From contig NZ_LT629791.1 of NCBI RefSeq assembly GCF_900105925.1, forward strand, positions 7,410,001 to 7,474,000: a DNA stretch of 64,000 bases. The letters run 5' to 3'. Below the pieces are notes generated by a model. It had not been told where the DNA came from, searched no databases, and saw only the letters and a list, made by a program, of their open reading frames with translations. Within the stretch, counting starts at the first letter, position 1. Each line of letters opens with the position of its first letter. This DNA comes from Jiangella alkaliphila (GTDB lineage: Bacteria; Actinomycetota; Actinomycetes; Jiangellales; Jiangellaceae). Position numbers and translations under genes: made by a program. Shown in pieces: positions 17,447 through 25,062 of the stretch.

Positions 17447-17755
17447 CGGGCATCACCCCAACACCAGCGGCGAGCCGACCACTGGCTCGCCACCCGCATC
17501 AGATAGCGCCAGTTCCCGAAGAGGCAGACCAACTCTGAACAGAGCGCCGCTCCGGCCACACGGGCCTGCCTCGCCGCGTCGAGCTGACCTGTTGGTGGTG
17601 TGGTTTCGGAAGCGGCTAGGACCGCGTTGTTCCGTGCCTGTTCCGTGAGACAGTCAAATACAACCGATTGCTGCCAACGCAAGCAAACGCTGTATGCGCT
17701 GGTCAAAGCCTCCTTGCGGAAGATTGCGCAGGTCGCAGATCCGTACGCCGCAGAA
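17447..17755. other. Gene-poor stretch with an integrase-tail relic
   Basis: No gene is supported. On the minus strand around 17637-17650 the sequence again gives SHGTGTEQ, identical to the last residues of the integrase remnant at 13642-13791. It shares the 14 bases CCTGTTCCGTGAGA with 13667-13680. This suggests a second copy of an integrase end next to the second att repeat. Confidence 0.45.
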
Positions 17756-17809
17756 CACCCAGATCTACGAAGGCACCAACCAGATCCAGCGCATGGTCAT
17801 GGCCCGCCA
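17756..17809 (+). repeat. Attachment-site repeat, copy 2
   Basis: These 54 bases match 13504-13557 with one mismatch. Reading on in the same frame gives ARQLLKGTLAF and a stop, so this copy also ends as an acyl-CoA dehydrogenase C-terminus but has no gene body in front of it. It marks the right border of the 4.25-kb insertion or the border between two tandem elements. Confidence 0.75.
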
Positions 17810-17825
17810 GCTGTTGAAGGGCACC

Positions 17826-18065
17826 CTAGCCTTCTGAACTGGTCAAACGCCGCAGCCAATCAGCGAGCTGATCACGACAGGCCTCATGCTCCGTGGCTGC
17901 TCCGTGCGCGCCAGGCGCGGTGCTGAGCGCCCGCGGCCGGGGTGTGTGCGCGACGATGCGCAGCCGCAGGAACTGCGCGACCCAGTGGGCAGAGGGGACG
18001 ATCCGCTCCTTGTCGCCCTTGGGCAGCGCGAACACCTCGACGAATCCGCGGATGAACTGTGCGCC
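17826..18065 (-). pseudogene. Tyrosine integrase fragment, internally deleted
   Basis: The minus strand reads AQFIRGFVEVFALPKGDKER then IVPSAHWVAQFLRLRIV, matching the beta-hairpin region (VFALPKGDKER-VPL) that precedes the catalytic His-x-x-Arg box in Streptomyces-type integrases. It then jumps to HGAATEHEACRDQ, like the extreme C-terminus of such proteins. The catalytic box II and Tyr are missing, and a stop lies just upstream. It is the relic of a second integrase, reading towards att copy 2. Confidence 0.65.
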
Positions 18066-18071
18066 CCGGGA

Positions 18072-18278
18072 TCAGGTCGGCTCTGGCCGCTGGGTGGAGC
18101 CAGTGACCCGCACGCCGTAGTGGTCAATCACGTAGGTCGTGTGTCTGAACTTGTCCGTGTGCCCACCGGCGGCTTGTTCCGCGAGTCCATAGCTGCGGAA
18201 CTGGCGCCCGGACTTCCTGCAGGTCGGGCAGTGGGCGCGGTAGGCCGGCGCGACCTCGTCCTGGACCCGTACAGTCAT
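18072..18278 (-). CDS. Small CxxC (zinc-ribbon-like) mobile-element protein
   Basis: The 68-residue protein has a single CPTC pair (AHCPTCRKSGRQFRS) followed by AEQAAGGHTDKFRHTTYVID with two His. Small proteins of this kind, with one Cys pair and a conserved AGxHT, are frequent next to integrase and replication genes in actinomycete integrative elements. The function is unknown. Its ATG overlaps the stop of the preceding small membrane protein gene (ATGA). Confidence 0.5.
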   Translation of the reverse strand: MTVRVQDEVAPAYRAHCPTCRKSGRQFRSYGLAEQAAGGHTDKFRHTTYVIDHYGVRVTGSTQRPEPT

Positions 18279-18391
18279 CGGCCGCGCCTCTGGCGCCGGC
18301 GGATCACGAGCAGCGCACCGAGCCACAGAACGGGGAGCACGAACACGGCGATCACGGACCAGTCGATCGACTGGAGGCTGATGGTCGGCAT
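18275..18391 (-). CDS. Small membrane protein (38 residues)
   Basis: The short frame MPTISLQSIDWSVIAVFVLP continues into [17 protein letters not shown], a single transmembrane helix ending in a strongly basic tail. It overlaps the next gene by four bases, which supports real translation. Small membrane proteins of this form occur in transfer and spread modules of actinomycete integrative elements; that link is by analogy only. Confidence 0.45.
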   Translation of the reverse strand: MPTISLQSIDWSVIAVFVLPVLWLGALLVIRRRQRRGR

Positions 18392-18543
18392 CTGCGACTT
18401 CCCGGTCTCGGACGTTGAGGCGGCGCCCTGCCGGGGCGCTGAGGCTCGCCCGGCAGGGCGCGAGTGACGGGGGCTCCGGCCAGGCGCCGGCCAGATGGCC
18501 CGTGGTCGCCTGCCCCCGTCTGGGTGGATCTTCAGCATGCGGG

Positions 18544-18624
18544 TTGACCAGGGACGTCGGTACCGCCAGATTGGGACAACTGAAGGACGTCTTGCTCCGG
18601 TGTAGACGTCCCCGTGAGACGTCC
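18544..18624 (+). promoter_or_regulatory. ACGTC repeats in front of the XRE regulator gene
   Basis: ACGTC occurs four times (18554, 18587, 18606, 18619). The last two lie in an exact AGACGTCC direct repeat 13 bases apart, just ahead of the ribosome-binding site of the regulator gene. TTGACC at 18544-18549 could be a -35 box. The iterated motif is a candidate autoregulatory operator. Confidence 0.4.
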
Positions 18625-18636
18625 AGGAGCAGGGCT

Positions 18637-19392
18637 ATGCAGAACGGGCAGTTGAAGGCCACGATGATCGAGCGCGGGGTCACCGCCCAGGCGCTGGCCG
18701 AGAAGGTCGGTGTCGACCAGAAGACCGTCCAGAGATGGGTCAGCCTGGGCCGCGTGCCGTACCCGCGCATCGCCGACGAAGTGGCGACCATGCTCGAGGT
18801 GGACGTGAAGCAGCTATGGCCCACGCTAGGACGTGGGAAGGCCGCCAAGGCGGCGCTCGGCGAGGTCGTCGAGGTCTACCCGCACCGGGGCAGCGTGCCG
18901 CACGAGCTGTGGGCGCGACTCCTGTCCGGCGCAGACGAGTCGGTCGACCTGTGGGCGTGGGCGGCGACGTTCTTCCACCAGGTACAGCCGCGCATCGGCC
19001 GCCAGCTCGCCGCCGCGGCCGGCCGCGGCGTGCGGGTGCGGCTGTGCCTGGGTCAGCCCGCCGGGACCGCGGTCGCCGGCCGCGAGCTCGAGGAACCCCT
19101 GCTCGGCCCGGGCGTGCTCGCGGGGAAGATCAGGACGTCGCTGAAGTACTACCGTGACCTCGTCGACGTCGACGGCGTCGAGGTCCGCCTGCACAACGCC
19201 GTCGTGTACGCGTCTCTGTTCCGCTACGACGACGAGCTGATCGTCAACCCGCACGTCTTCGGCGAGCCGGCCAGCTCGAACCCGGCCCTACACCTGCGCC
19301 GCGGCGAGGACGGCGGGATCTTCGACGCCTACACCTCGAGCTTCGAGACGGTCTGGACGACCGCGGCTTCGTGGCACGGCGAGGAGGTCTGA
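18637..19392 (+). CDS. XRE-family DNA-binding protein with C-terminal DUF5919-like domain
   Basis: The 251-residue protein begins MQNGQLKATMIERGVTAQAL, and the helix-turn-helix runs to about residue 60 (VDQKTVQRWVSLGRVPYPRI). The remainder, with YPHRGSVPHELWARLL, VRLCLGQPAG and EVRLHNAVVYASLFRYDDEL, resembles a phospholipase-D-like or DUF5919 sensory domain found behind such HTH units in actinobacteria. The stop overlaps the ATG of the NUDIX gene. Paired HTH and NUDIX genes are a regular part of the control modules of pSAM2-like integrative elements, where the NUDIX protein Pif acts in transfer immunity. Confidence 0.75.
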   Translation: MQNGQLKATMIERGVTAQALAEKVGVDQKTVQRWVSLGRVPYPRIADEVATMLEVDVKQLWPTLGRGKAAKAALGEVVEVYPHRGSVPHELWARLLSGADESVDLWAWAATFFHQVQPRIGRQLAAAAGRGVRVRLCLGQPAGTAVAGRELEEPLLGPGVLAGKIRTSLKYYRDLVDVDGVEVRLHNAVVYASLFRYDDELIVNPHVFGEPASSNPALHLRRGEDGGIFDAYTSSFETVWTTAASWHGEEV

Positions 19393-19865
19393 TGGCTCGT
19401 CGCATCGAGTACTGGCACGATCCCGACGCGCCGGCGCCGAACAGCCTGGTCCCGGCTGCCGGCGTGCTCGCCGTCAACGACGCCGGCGAGATCCTGCTGC
19501 AGCGCCGCCGCGATACCGGGCAGTGGGCGCTGCCCATGGGCGCGCAAGAGAAGGGCGAAACGATCACCGAGTGCGCGATCCGCGAGACCCAGGAAGAGAC
19601 GGGCGTCACCGTCGAGGTCACCGGCATCCTCGGCATCTTCTCCGACCCCGCGCACATCATCGAGTACACCAGCAACGGCGAGGTCCGGCAGGAGTACGAG
19701 GTCGCGCTGCTGGCTCGTCCGGTGAGCGGCGCACCGACGACCAATGACGAGGCGTCCGACGTGCGATGGGTCGCGCCGGCCGACCTGGAGACGCTGGACA
19801 TCCACCCCACGATGCGGCGGCAGATCGACCTGTACCTGGCTGGCCGTTACCCGCACGTTGACTAG
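19392..19865 (+). CDS. NUDIX hydrolase of the integrative-element type
   Basis: The 157-residue protein has a complete NUDIX box, GAQEKGETITECAIRETQEETGV, around residues 51-73, with the REXXEE acids in place. It hydrolyses a nucleoside diphosphate linked to another group; the substrate is unknown. Its ATG lies within the stop of the XRE gene, so the two are coupled. pSAM2 Pif is a NUDIX protein that blocks transfer between donors, and this pair may be left over from a similar system. Confidence 0.82.
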   Translation: MARRIEYWHDPDAPAPNSLVPAAGVLAVNDAGEILLQRRRDTGQWALPMGAQEKGETITECAIRETQEETGVTVEVTGILGIFSDPAHIIEYTSNGEVRQEYEVALLARPVSGAPTTNDEASDVRWVAPADLETLDIHPTMRRQIDLYLAGRYPHVD

Positions 19866-20060
19866 CGCCCCGTTCGAGACGGCCTCGCGGCGGGGCTAGC
19901 CCCGCCGCGGATCTCGCCGAGCACCTCAGCCGCCGGCCGATAGCGCTCGACCGCGGGCAGGGTGGACCACCACGCCCGCCACTCCGCACGTTCCCCGCTC
20001 AGGATCGGCGGGCGTCGCGGCGACCACAATGGCCGGATCGCTGAACGCCGGAATCGTCAT
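19862..20060 (-). pseudogene. Frameshifted remnant of a small hypothetical gene
   Basis: The minus strand opens MTIPAFSDPAIVVAATP in one frame and continues as ILSGERAEWRAWWSTLPAVE and RYRPAAEVLGEIRGG in another, with a net one-base shift near 20010. The second part is Trp-rich and has normal amino-acid content, unlike random GC-rich frames. I do not recognise the family. It overlaps the NUDIX stop by four bases. The remaining 200 bases to 20258 hold nothing I can name. Confidence 0.35.
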
Positions 20061-20258
20061 GCCTCCACGGTCGCGAACGCTCGTCCGCACGCCCCTTAGC
20101 TGCACATTCACACTCGACTGCTACGTGTTCCGGACCCCGGGCGTTGTCGATGGAGGCCCAGCGCAGACGTTCCAGGCCGGTGAGCGCCTTCTGCGCCTCG
20201 GCCAACTCGGCCGCTGGAGCGACTGAGCAGTGGCCTTCGGAGTGGCTACGCTCGCGGC

Positions 20259-20645
20259 ATGGACATGAAACTGGAGCTCGTGGCGGTGCCCGTGACCGAC
20301 GTCGACCGGGCGAAGGAGTTCTACGTGCGGGCCGGCTTCAACGCCGACCATGACCACGCGGTCAGCGAAACGGTCCGGTTCGTGCAGCTCACTCCGCCGG
20401 GGTCGGCCTGCTCGATCGCGCTCGGCCTGGGGCTGACCGGCATGGAACCCGGGTCGCTGGACAACCTGCAGATGGTGGTGGCCGACGCCGACGCCGCCCG
20501 TGCCGACCTGCTCGCGCGCGGCATCGAGGTCAGCGAGGTCGACGACCAGCCGTGGGGCCGGTTCGTCTTCTTCTCCGACCCGGACGGCAACGGCTGGGCC
20601 CTGCAGCAGCTCCCGGACTGGTCTGCCGGCGCCCAGGCCCGCTGA
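20259..20645 (+). CDS. VOC-family (glyoxalase/bleomycin-resistance fold) protein
   Basis: The 128-residue protein is built of two beta-alpha-beta-beta-beta units: MKLELVAVPVTDVDRAKEFY opens the first, and DNLQMVVADADAARADLLARG opens the second. It ends in the family hallmark WGRFVFFSDPDGNGWALQQ. Members bind a metal or small ligand, and functions range from isomerases to drug binders. Nothing here fixes the substrate. It stands alone, before the SRPBCC gene. Confidence 0.85.
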   Translation: MDMKLELVAVPVTDVDRAKEFYVRAGFNADHDHAVSETVRFVQLTPPGSACSIALGLGLTGMEPGSLDNLQMVVADADAARADLLARGIEVSEVDDQPWGRFVFFSDPDGNGWALQQLPDWSAGAQAR

Positions 20646-20665
20646 CGGACGAGTCAGACGCAGCG

Positions 20666-20701
20666 CCGCACCTTCTCATCGCGGCGGTGCGGAAATTTCT
20701 T
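20666..20701 (+). terminator. Weak intrinsic terminator after the VOC gene
   Basis: CCGCACC (20666-20672) and GGTGCGG (20686-20692) form a seven-base-pair stem followed by AAATTTCTT. The T content is modest. Confidence 0.4.
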
Positions 20702-20723
20702 CGACGTCGATGTCGATCCTCAG

Positions 20724-20769
20724 CCTCCTTCTTCGTCGGTCGGTCAAACGGCCACCAAGAAGAAGGAGG
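20724..20769 (+). promoter_or_regulatory. Hairpin that buries the ribosome-binding site of the SRPBCC gene
   Basis: CCTCCTTCTTC (20724-20734) is the exact reverse complement of GAAGAAGGAGG (20759-20769). The second arm contains the GGAGG ribosome-binding site of the gene starting at 20778. When folded, translation would be blocked, so a temperature, protein or ligand switch is possible. Confidence 0.55.
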
Positions 20770-20777
20770 CACGACAG

Positions 20778-21242
20778 ATGTCGCGCACCGATCACCTGAC
20801 CGCCACGATCTCGGTCAGCCACACCCCGGACGAAGTCTTCGCAGCCATCACCAACGTGCGTGGCTGGTGGAGCGAGAACATCATCGGCGCCACCGCCGCC
20901 GCTGACGACGAGTTCGTCTTCTACGAGGCCGGCGACGGCATCCGCTTCAGCCGGTTTCGTCTCACGGAGGTCGTCCCAGGCAGGCGAGTCGTCTGGCACG
21001 TCGTGGACTCCTACCTCGTCTTCATCGAGGACCACGACGAATGGACCGATACCCAGGTCGTCTTCGACATCTCCGCGGGTTCGGACGGCACGACGGTCCA
21101 CTTCACCCACGAGGGCCTGAACGCCGCGGACTCCGCCTGCTTCGAGGCCTGCTCGCGCGGCTGGACCTTCTACATCACCGAGAGCCTGCCGAGGCTGATC
21201 GCCACCGGCACCGGACAGCCCATGCCGAAGATCCGCGGCTGA
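20778..21242 (+). CDS. SRPBCC (AHSA1/START-like) domain protein
   Basis: The 154-residue protein begins TDHLTATISVSHTPDEVFAA and has NVRGWWSENIIG, ETVVPGRRVVWHV-like (EVVPGRRVVWHVVDSYL) and TVHFTHEGL segments, the pattern of AHSA1-type helix-grip proteins with a ligand cavity. The ligand is unknown. The MFS gene follows 25 bases later with its own ribosome-binding site, so the two may form an operon, perhaps with the SRPBCC protein binding a compound the pump exports. Its ribosome-binding site lies in an 11-bp stem. Confidence 0.8.
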   Translation: MSRTDHLTATISVSHTPDEVFAAITNVRGWWSENIIGATAAADDEFVFYEAGDGIRFSRFRLTEVVPGRRVVWHVVDSYLVFIEDHDEWTDTQVVFDISAGSDGTTVHFTHEGLNAADSACFEACSRGWTFYITESLPRLIATGTGQPMPKIRG

Positions 21243-21267
21243 CCCCAGACCAGAAGGGAGTCGAACG

Positions 21268-22686
21268 ATGTCGCTCATCGAAGCCCAGGTTGCTCCTGCC
21301 GTCACCGACCCGTCGACACGGACGCCCATCAGAAAGGGACTGGTACTGGCGCTGGTATGTGTGGCCCAGGCGATGGTCGGACTCGACATCGCCATCGTGA
21401 ATGTGGCACTGCCGTCGATCCAGCGTGATCTCGGTGTCGGTCAGAGCATGGTGCAGTGGGTGGTGGTGGCCTATGGACTGCTGCTCGGTGGGTTTCTCCT
21501 GCTCGGCGGCAGAATGGCCGATCAGCTGGGACGCCGGCGCATCCTCCTGGCCGGCCTCGCGGTCTTCACGGTCGCGTCGTTCTCGGCCGGTGCCGCGCAA
21601 GGCGGCGGCCTGTTGATCGCCGCGCGGGCCGTTCAAGGGTTCGGCGCCGCGCTGATCGCGCCGGCGGCCTTGTCGCTGCTGGCCGTCACCTTCGCGGAGG
21701 GACGCGAACGCCATCGTGCGATCGGTCTGTTCGGGGCCGTGGGCGGGGTGGCCGGGTCGGTCGGCGTCGTCGCCGGCGGGCTGTTCGCCGGGGGTCCGGG
21801 CTGGCGCTGGTCGTTCTTGATCAACGTGCCGGTCGGCGCGTTGCTGATCATGCTCGCCGTCGTGTTCCTGGCTCGGGATCGGGCTGCTGACCGCACCACG
21901 CGGCTCGACATCGCTGGGGCGACGACGGTGACGGGCGGGCTGCTGGTCTTCGTGTACGCGCTGCACCACGGCGCGAACCACGGCTGGGCCGCCGGATCGA
22001 CGCTCGCGATGTTGGCGGTGGCCGCCGCGCTGCTGGCGGCGTTCGTGCGGATCGAGGCACGAGCCGCCGCGCCGCTCGTGCCGGCCTCGACGCTGAGAAA
22101 CCGCACCCTCGTCGCGGCCAACGTGACCGCGTTCCTCGCCTCCTGCGCCTTCCTGTCGTTCATCTTCGTCGGATCCTTGCTGATGCAGCAGGCGCTCGGC
22201 TACTCACCGACGACGACCGGGGTGGCGTGGCTGGCCACGACCACGACCTGCTTCGCGGCAGCCATGGCCGCCGCCCGGCTCGTCACCTACGTGGGCGTAC
22301 GGTCGCTGTTGATCACCGGCATTTCGATCTTCACCGTCGGGGTGCTGTGGTTGACCAGAGTTCCCGCGGATGCCAGTTATCTCGCCGACGTCCTGCCGGC
22401 CTTCCTGCTCGCCGGGATCGGCGCCGGACTCTTCGCGCCCACGCTGCAGATCGGCGCGCTGTCCGGCACGTCGCGGTCGGAATCGGGACTGGCGTCCGGC
22501 CTGGTGGAGACCATGCGTGAGATCGGCGGCGCCGCCGGCGTCGCCGCGGTGTCGACCGTGCTGGTCACGGGATCCGGCATCGACGGCTTCCGCGCCGCCT
22601 TCGCATTCATCGCCCTCCTCGCGACCCTCGGCGTCCTCACCGCCGCCATCGGATTCGCCCGCAGGGCCCACCCCGGCGCAGACTGA
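21268..22686 (+). CDS. MFS drug-resistance-type transporter, DHA2 (14-helix) family
   Basis: The 472-residue protein has the family start LVCVAQAMVGLDIAIVNVAL with the helix-1 Asp, motif A as GGRMADQLGRRR, and the helix-5 motif GGVAGSVGVVAGG-L-GWRW. About 14 hydrophobic helices can be counted. EmrB/QacA-type pumps export lipophilic compounds with proton antiport. GAAGGGAG precedes the ATG. It is followed immediately by the DUF5996 gene. Confidence 0.88.
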   Translation: MSLIEAQVAPAVTDPSTRTPIRKGLVLALVCVAQAMVGLDIAIVNVALPSIQRDLGVGQSMVQWVVVAYGLLLGGFLLLGGRMADQLGRRRILLAGLAVFTVASFSAGAAQGGGLLIAARAVQGFGAALIAPAALSLLAVTFAEGRERHRAIGLFGAVGGVAGSVGVVAGGLFAGGPGWRWSFLINVPVGALLIMLAVVFLARDRAADRTTRLDIAGATTVTGGLLVFVYALHHGANHGWAAGSTLAMLAVAAALLAAFVRIEARAAAPLVPASTLRNRTLVAANVTAFLASCAFLSFIFVGSLLMQQALGYSPTTTGVAWLATTTTCFAAAMAAARLVTYVGVRSLLITGISIFTVGVLWLTRVPADASYLADVLPAFLLAGIGAGLFAPTLQIGALSGTSRSESGLASGLVETMREIGGAAGVAAVSTVLVTGSGIDGFRAAFAFIALLATLGVLTAAIGFARRAHPGAD

Positions 22687-22690
22687 GCCG

Positions 22691-23632
22691 ATGGCCGAGC
22701 AGAGCATCGACCCGGGTCTGGCGTGGCCTCGGCTGCGCACGGCGGACTGGGCCGACACCAGGGACACGCTGCATCTGTGGACCCAGATCGTCGGGAAGAT
22801 CCGCATGGCCCACGCGCCGGCGGTGAACCACTGGTGGCACGTCACCCTGTACGTCACCCCGCGCGGCCTCACCACGTCGACGATCCCGTACGGGGACCGC
22901 GCGTTCGAGATCGAGTTCGACCTCGTCGACCACCAGCTGCAGATTCGCACCAGCGAGGGCAGGCACAGCAGCGTCGCGCTCGAGCCCAAGCCGGTCGCCG
23001 TCTTCTACGCCGAGACGATGGACGCGCTCGACGGGCTCGGCCTGAGCACCCGCATCCACGCCACTCCGAACGAGGTCGACCCCGCGATCCCGTTCGCCCA
23101 GGACACCCAGCACGCCTCGTACGACCCGCACGCCGTCGAGCTCTACCGCCGTCAGCTGCTCCAGGCGCACCAGGCGCTGACCACGTTCCGCTCCGGGTAC
23201 GTCGGCAAGGTCAGCCCCGTGCACTTCTTCTGGGGCGCCATGGACCTCGCCTGCACTCGCTTCTCCGGCCGCACGGCGCCACGTCACCCCGGCGGCGCGC
23301 CCAACTGCCCGCCGTCGGTCATGCACGAGGGCTACTCGCACGAGCTGGCCAGCTGCGGGTTCTGGCCGGGCGGCGGTGACGAGGGCGCGTTCTACGCCTA
23401 CGCCTATCCCGAGCCCGACGGGTACGCGGCGCACCCCGTCGGGCCGGCGGGCACGACCTATGCGGACGGCGAGTTCCTGCTGCCCTACGAGGCCGTCGCC
23501 TCCGCGTCCGACCCGGAGGGCATGCTCGCCGAGTTCTTCGAGACCACCTATCGCGCCGGCGCCGACCTCGGAGGCTGGGACCGGACGGCGCTCGAGGCCG
23601 GCCCCGGACGCGCGGGGGCGACGCTCGGGTGA
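22691..23632 (+). CDS. DUF5996 family protein
   Basis: The 313-residue protein starts four bases after the MFS stop. It shows the family features WPRLRTADWADTRDTLHLW, QIVGKIRMA, NHWWHVTLYVTPRGLTT, and VHFFWGAMDLACTRFSGR, with a C-terminal GFWPGGG and YAYPEPDGY. The many Trp, His and aromatic residues suggest a binding cavity, but no reaction is known for the family. It has no signal peptide, so it is cytoplasmic. Overlap with the next frame (GTGA) suggests continued translation. Confidence 0.82.
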   Translation: MAEQSIDPGLAWPRLRTADWADTRDTLHLWTQIVGKIRMAHAPAVNHWWHVTLYVTPRGLTTSTIPYGDRAFEIEFDLVDHQLQIRTSEGRHSSVALEPKPVAVFYAETMDALDGLGLSTRIHATPNEVDPAIPFAQDTQHASYDPHAVELYRRQLLQAHQALTTFRSGYVGKVSPVHFFWGAMDLACTRFSGRTAPRHPGGAPNCPPSVMHEGYSHELASCGFWPGGGDEGAFYAYAYPEPDGYAAHPVGPAGTTYADGEFLLPYEAVASASDPEGMLAEFFETTYRAGADLGGWDRTALEAGPGRAGATLG

Positions 23633-23658
23633 CGGTGCGCCGATCTACGCTGATCGGC

Positions 23659-24009
23659 ATGCCCGCCTACGTCATCGCCCACCTGCAGGACGCCGCCCCG
23701 CACCCGGACATCGCCGAGTACATCGAGCGCATCTCCGGCACCTTCGAGCCATACGGCGGCCGCTTCCTCGTGCACGCCACGCGGCACGAGGTGAAGGAGG
23801 GCAGCTGGCCCGGCGGTGTCGTGATGATCGGCTTTCCCGGGCTCGCCGAGGCGCGCAGCTGGTGGGACTCCCCCGAGTACCAGGAGATCGCGCCGTTGCG
23901 CTCCCGGCACATCGACGGCGACATCATCATGATCGACGGCGTGCCCGAGGGCTACGACCCGACGACGACCGCGGCGTCGATCCGGGCTGCCGCGCTGGCG
24001 GCCGAGTAG
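23659..24009 (+). CDS. DUF1330 family protein
   Basis: The 116-residue protein reads MPAYVIAHLQD, FEPYGGRFLVH, SWPGGVVMIGFPGLAEARSWWDSPEYQ and the closing IIMIDGV, the ferredoxin-like fold of DUF1330. Function is unknown. A GTG at 23629 in frame would overlap the previous stop, but the ATG at 23659 matches where family members start. Confidence 0.82.
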   Translation: MPAYVIAHLQDAAPHPDIAEYIERISGTFEPYGGRFLVHATRHEVKEGSWPGGVVMIGFPGLAEARSWWDSPEYQEIAPLRSRHIDGDIIMIDGVPEGYDPTTTAASIRAAALAAE

Positions 24010-24098
24010 CCGAGGCAGGTGCTCGCGACTCGCCCGGACGGCTACATCCTGGGCGATCCGCCAGCATTCGGCCACGTCATGCGTCACACTTGTCCGCC

Positions 24099-24515
24099 AT
24101 GACCGACCCGACCAACGAGCCGCTCGAGACGAGCCCGTTCGTGGCCACGATCGTCGTGACGAGCAAGGGGCCGAAGGGGCAGCACGTGCTCCTGCTGCAC
24201 CCCGCCGACATCGAGTCCCTCGACGGCGAATGGTCCTGGGTGCCGCCCGGCGGCGTCCGCGAGCCGGGCGAGAAGATCGCCGACTGTGCCGCCCGTGAGC
24301 TGCGGGAAGAGACCGGCATCGTCGCCGAGCCGCGACCCGTCCGCGTCGATGCCTCTGAGGAGGTCGGTGTGTACCGGCTCGAGGTGCCCTGGGGAACGCC
24401 CGTGCAGCTCAACGCCGAGTACACCGCGTCCGAATGGGTCCCCGTCGAGCAGGCGGCGGACCGTTGCAAGCCCGCCGACCTGCTCGACACCGTCCGCATC
24501 GGGCTCAACGGCTGA
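24099..24515 (+). CDS. NUDIX hydrolase
   Basis: The 138-residue protein has the NUDIX box GGVREPGEKIADCAARELREETGIV at about residues 49-73, with all acidic ligands. WSWVPPGG precedes it. It is distinct from the NUDIX protein at 19392 and lacks mobile-element neighbours. The substrate is not known; nucleotide or sugar-nucleotide clean-up is usual. The start ATG was picked because similarity begins soon after it. Confidence 0.82.
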   Translation: MTDPTNEPLETSPFVATIVVTSKGPKGQHVLLLHPADIESLDGEWSWVPPGGVREPGEKIADCAARELREETGIVAEPRPVRVDASEEVGVYRLEVPWGTPVQLNAEYTASEWVPVEQAADRCKPADLLDTVRIGLNG

Positions 24516-24548
24516 CCGGCGCCCGGCCTGGCCCACGGCTGCGCCCGC

Positions 24549-24974
24549 TCAGTCGTCGGCGGTGAGGACGGTGAGCAGGCGGATCAGCTCGGCCTGCTCG
24601 TCGTCGGTGAGGCGATCGAGCATCTGCGCCAGGCCGGCGGCGCGATGGGCGCGCATCGACCGGAGGACGCCGTCGCCGGCCGGGGTCAGCGCGACGAGGA
24701 TGGCCCGGCGATCAGCGGGGTCGGGCCGCCGCTCGACCAGGCCGCCGGCCTCGAGCAGGTCGACCACCGACGTCGCGGAGCGCGGGATGACGTCGAGCCG
24801 GCGGGCCAGCTCGCTCACCCGCAGCGGCTCGCCGGCGGCGGACAGCAGCCGGAGCACGCGCAGCTGACTGTGCGTGACGCCGGCGCGCTCGAGCTCGAGT
24901 TTCGACGCCCGGCGCATGCGCCGGTTGGCGCTGCTCAGCAGGTCGGCGATGCGGGCGGCCGGCTCCCTCTCCAC
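24549..24974 (-). CDS. MarR-family transcriptional regulator
   Basis: The 141-residue protein has the MarR winged helix: HSQLRVLRLLSAAGEPLRVSEL, then RLDVIPRSATSVVDLLEAGGLV (recognition helix) and RRPDPADRRAILVALTPAG (wing). It starts with GTG. It is divergent from an ABC exporter gene 88 bases away, a usual pairing in which a drug-like ligand releases the repressor from the shared promoter region. A TTTAC-GAG-GTAAA palindrome lies between them. Confidence 0.88.
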   Translation of the reverse strand: MEREPAARIADLLSSANRRMRRASKLELERAGVTHSQLRVLRLLSAAGEPLRVSELARRLDVIPRSATSVVDLLEAGGLVERRPDPADRRAILVALTPAGDGVLRSMRAHRAAGLAQMLDRLTDDEQAELIRLLTVLTADD

Positions 24975-25009
24975 GACGCCAGCCTATCACCGATTTGCGC
25001 TTCAACCTC

Positions 25010-25022
25010 TTTACGAGGTAAA
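25010..25022. promoter_or_regulatory. Candidate MarR operator
   Basis: TTTACGAGGTAAA is a perfect 5-3-5 inverted repeat between the MarR and ABC exporter start codons. TTTACGA recurs at 25036-25042 as a possible half-site. It lies 40 bases before the exporter start, where a bound repressor would block transcription. Confidence 0.55.
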
Positions 25023-25062
25023 CTCCGTATCAGACTTTACGATGCACCACTAGGAGGTCCCC

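Noticed and set aside
13504-20258. A complete, active integrative and conjugative element
   Set aside because: Integrases are truncated and no FtsK-like transfer gene or replication initiator is seen.
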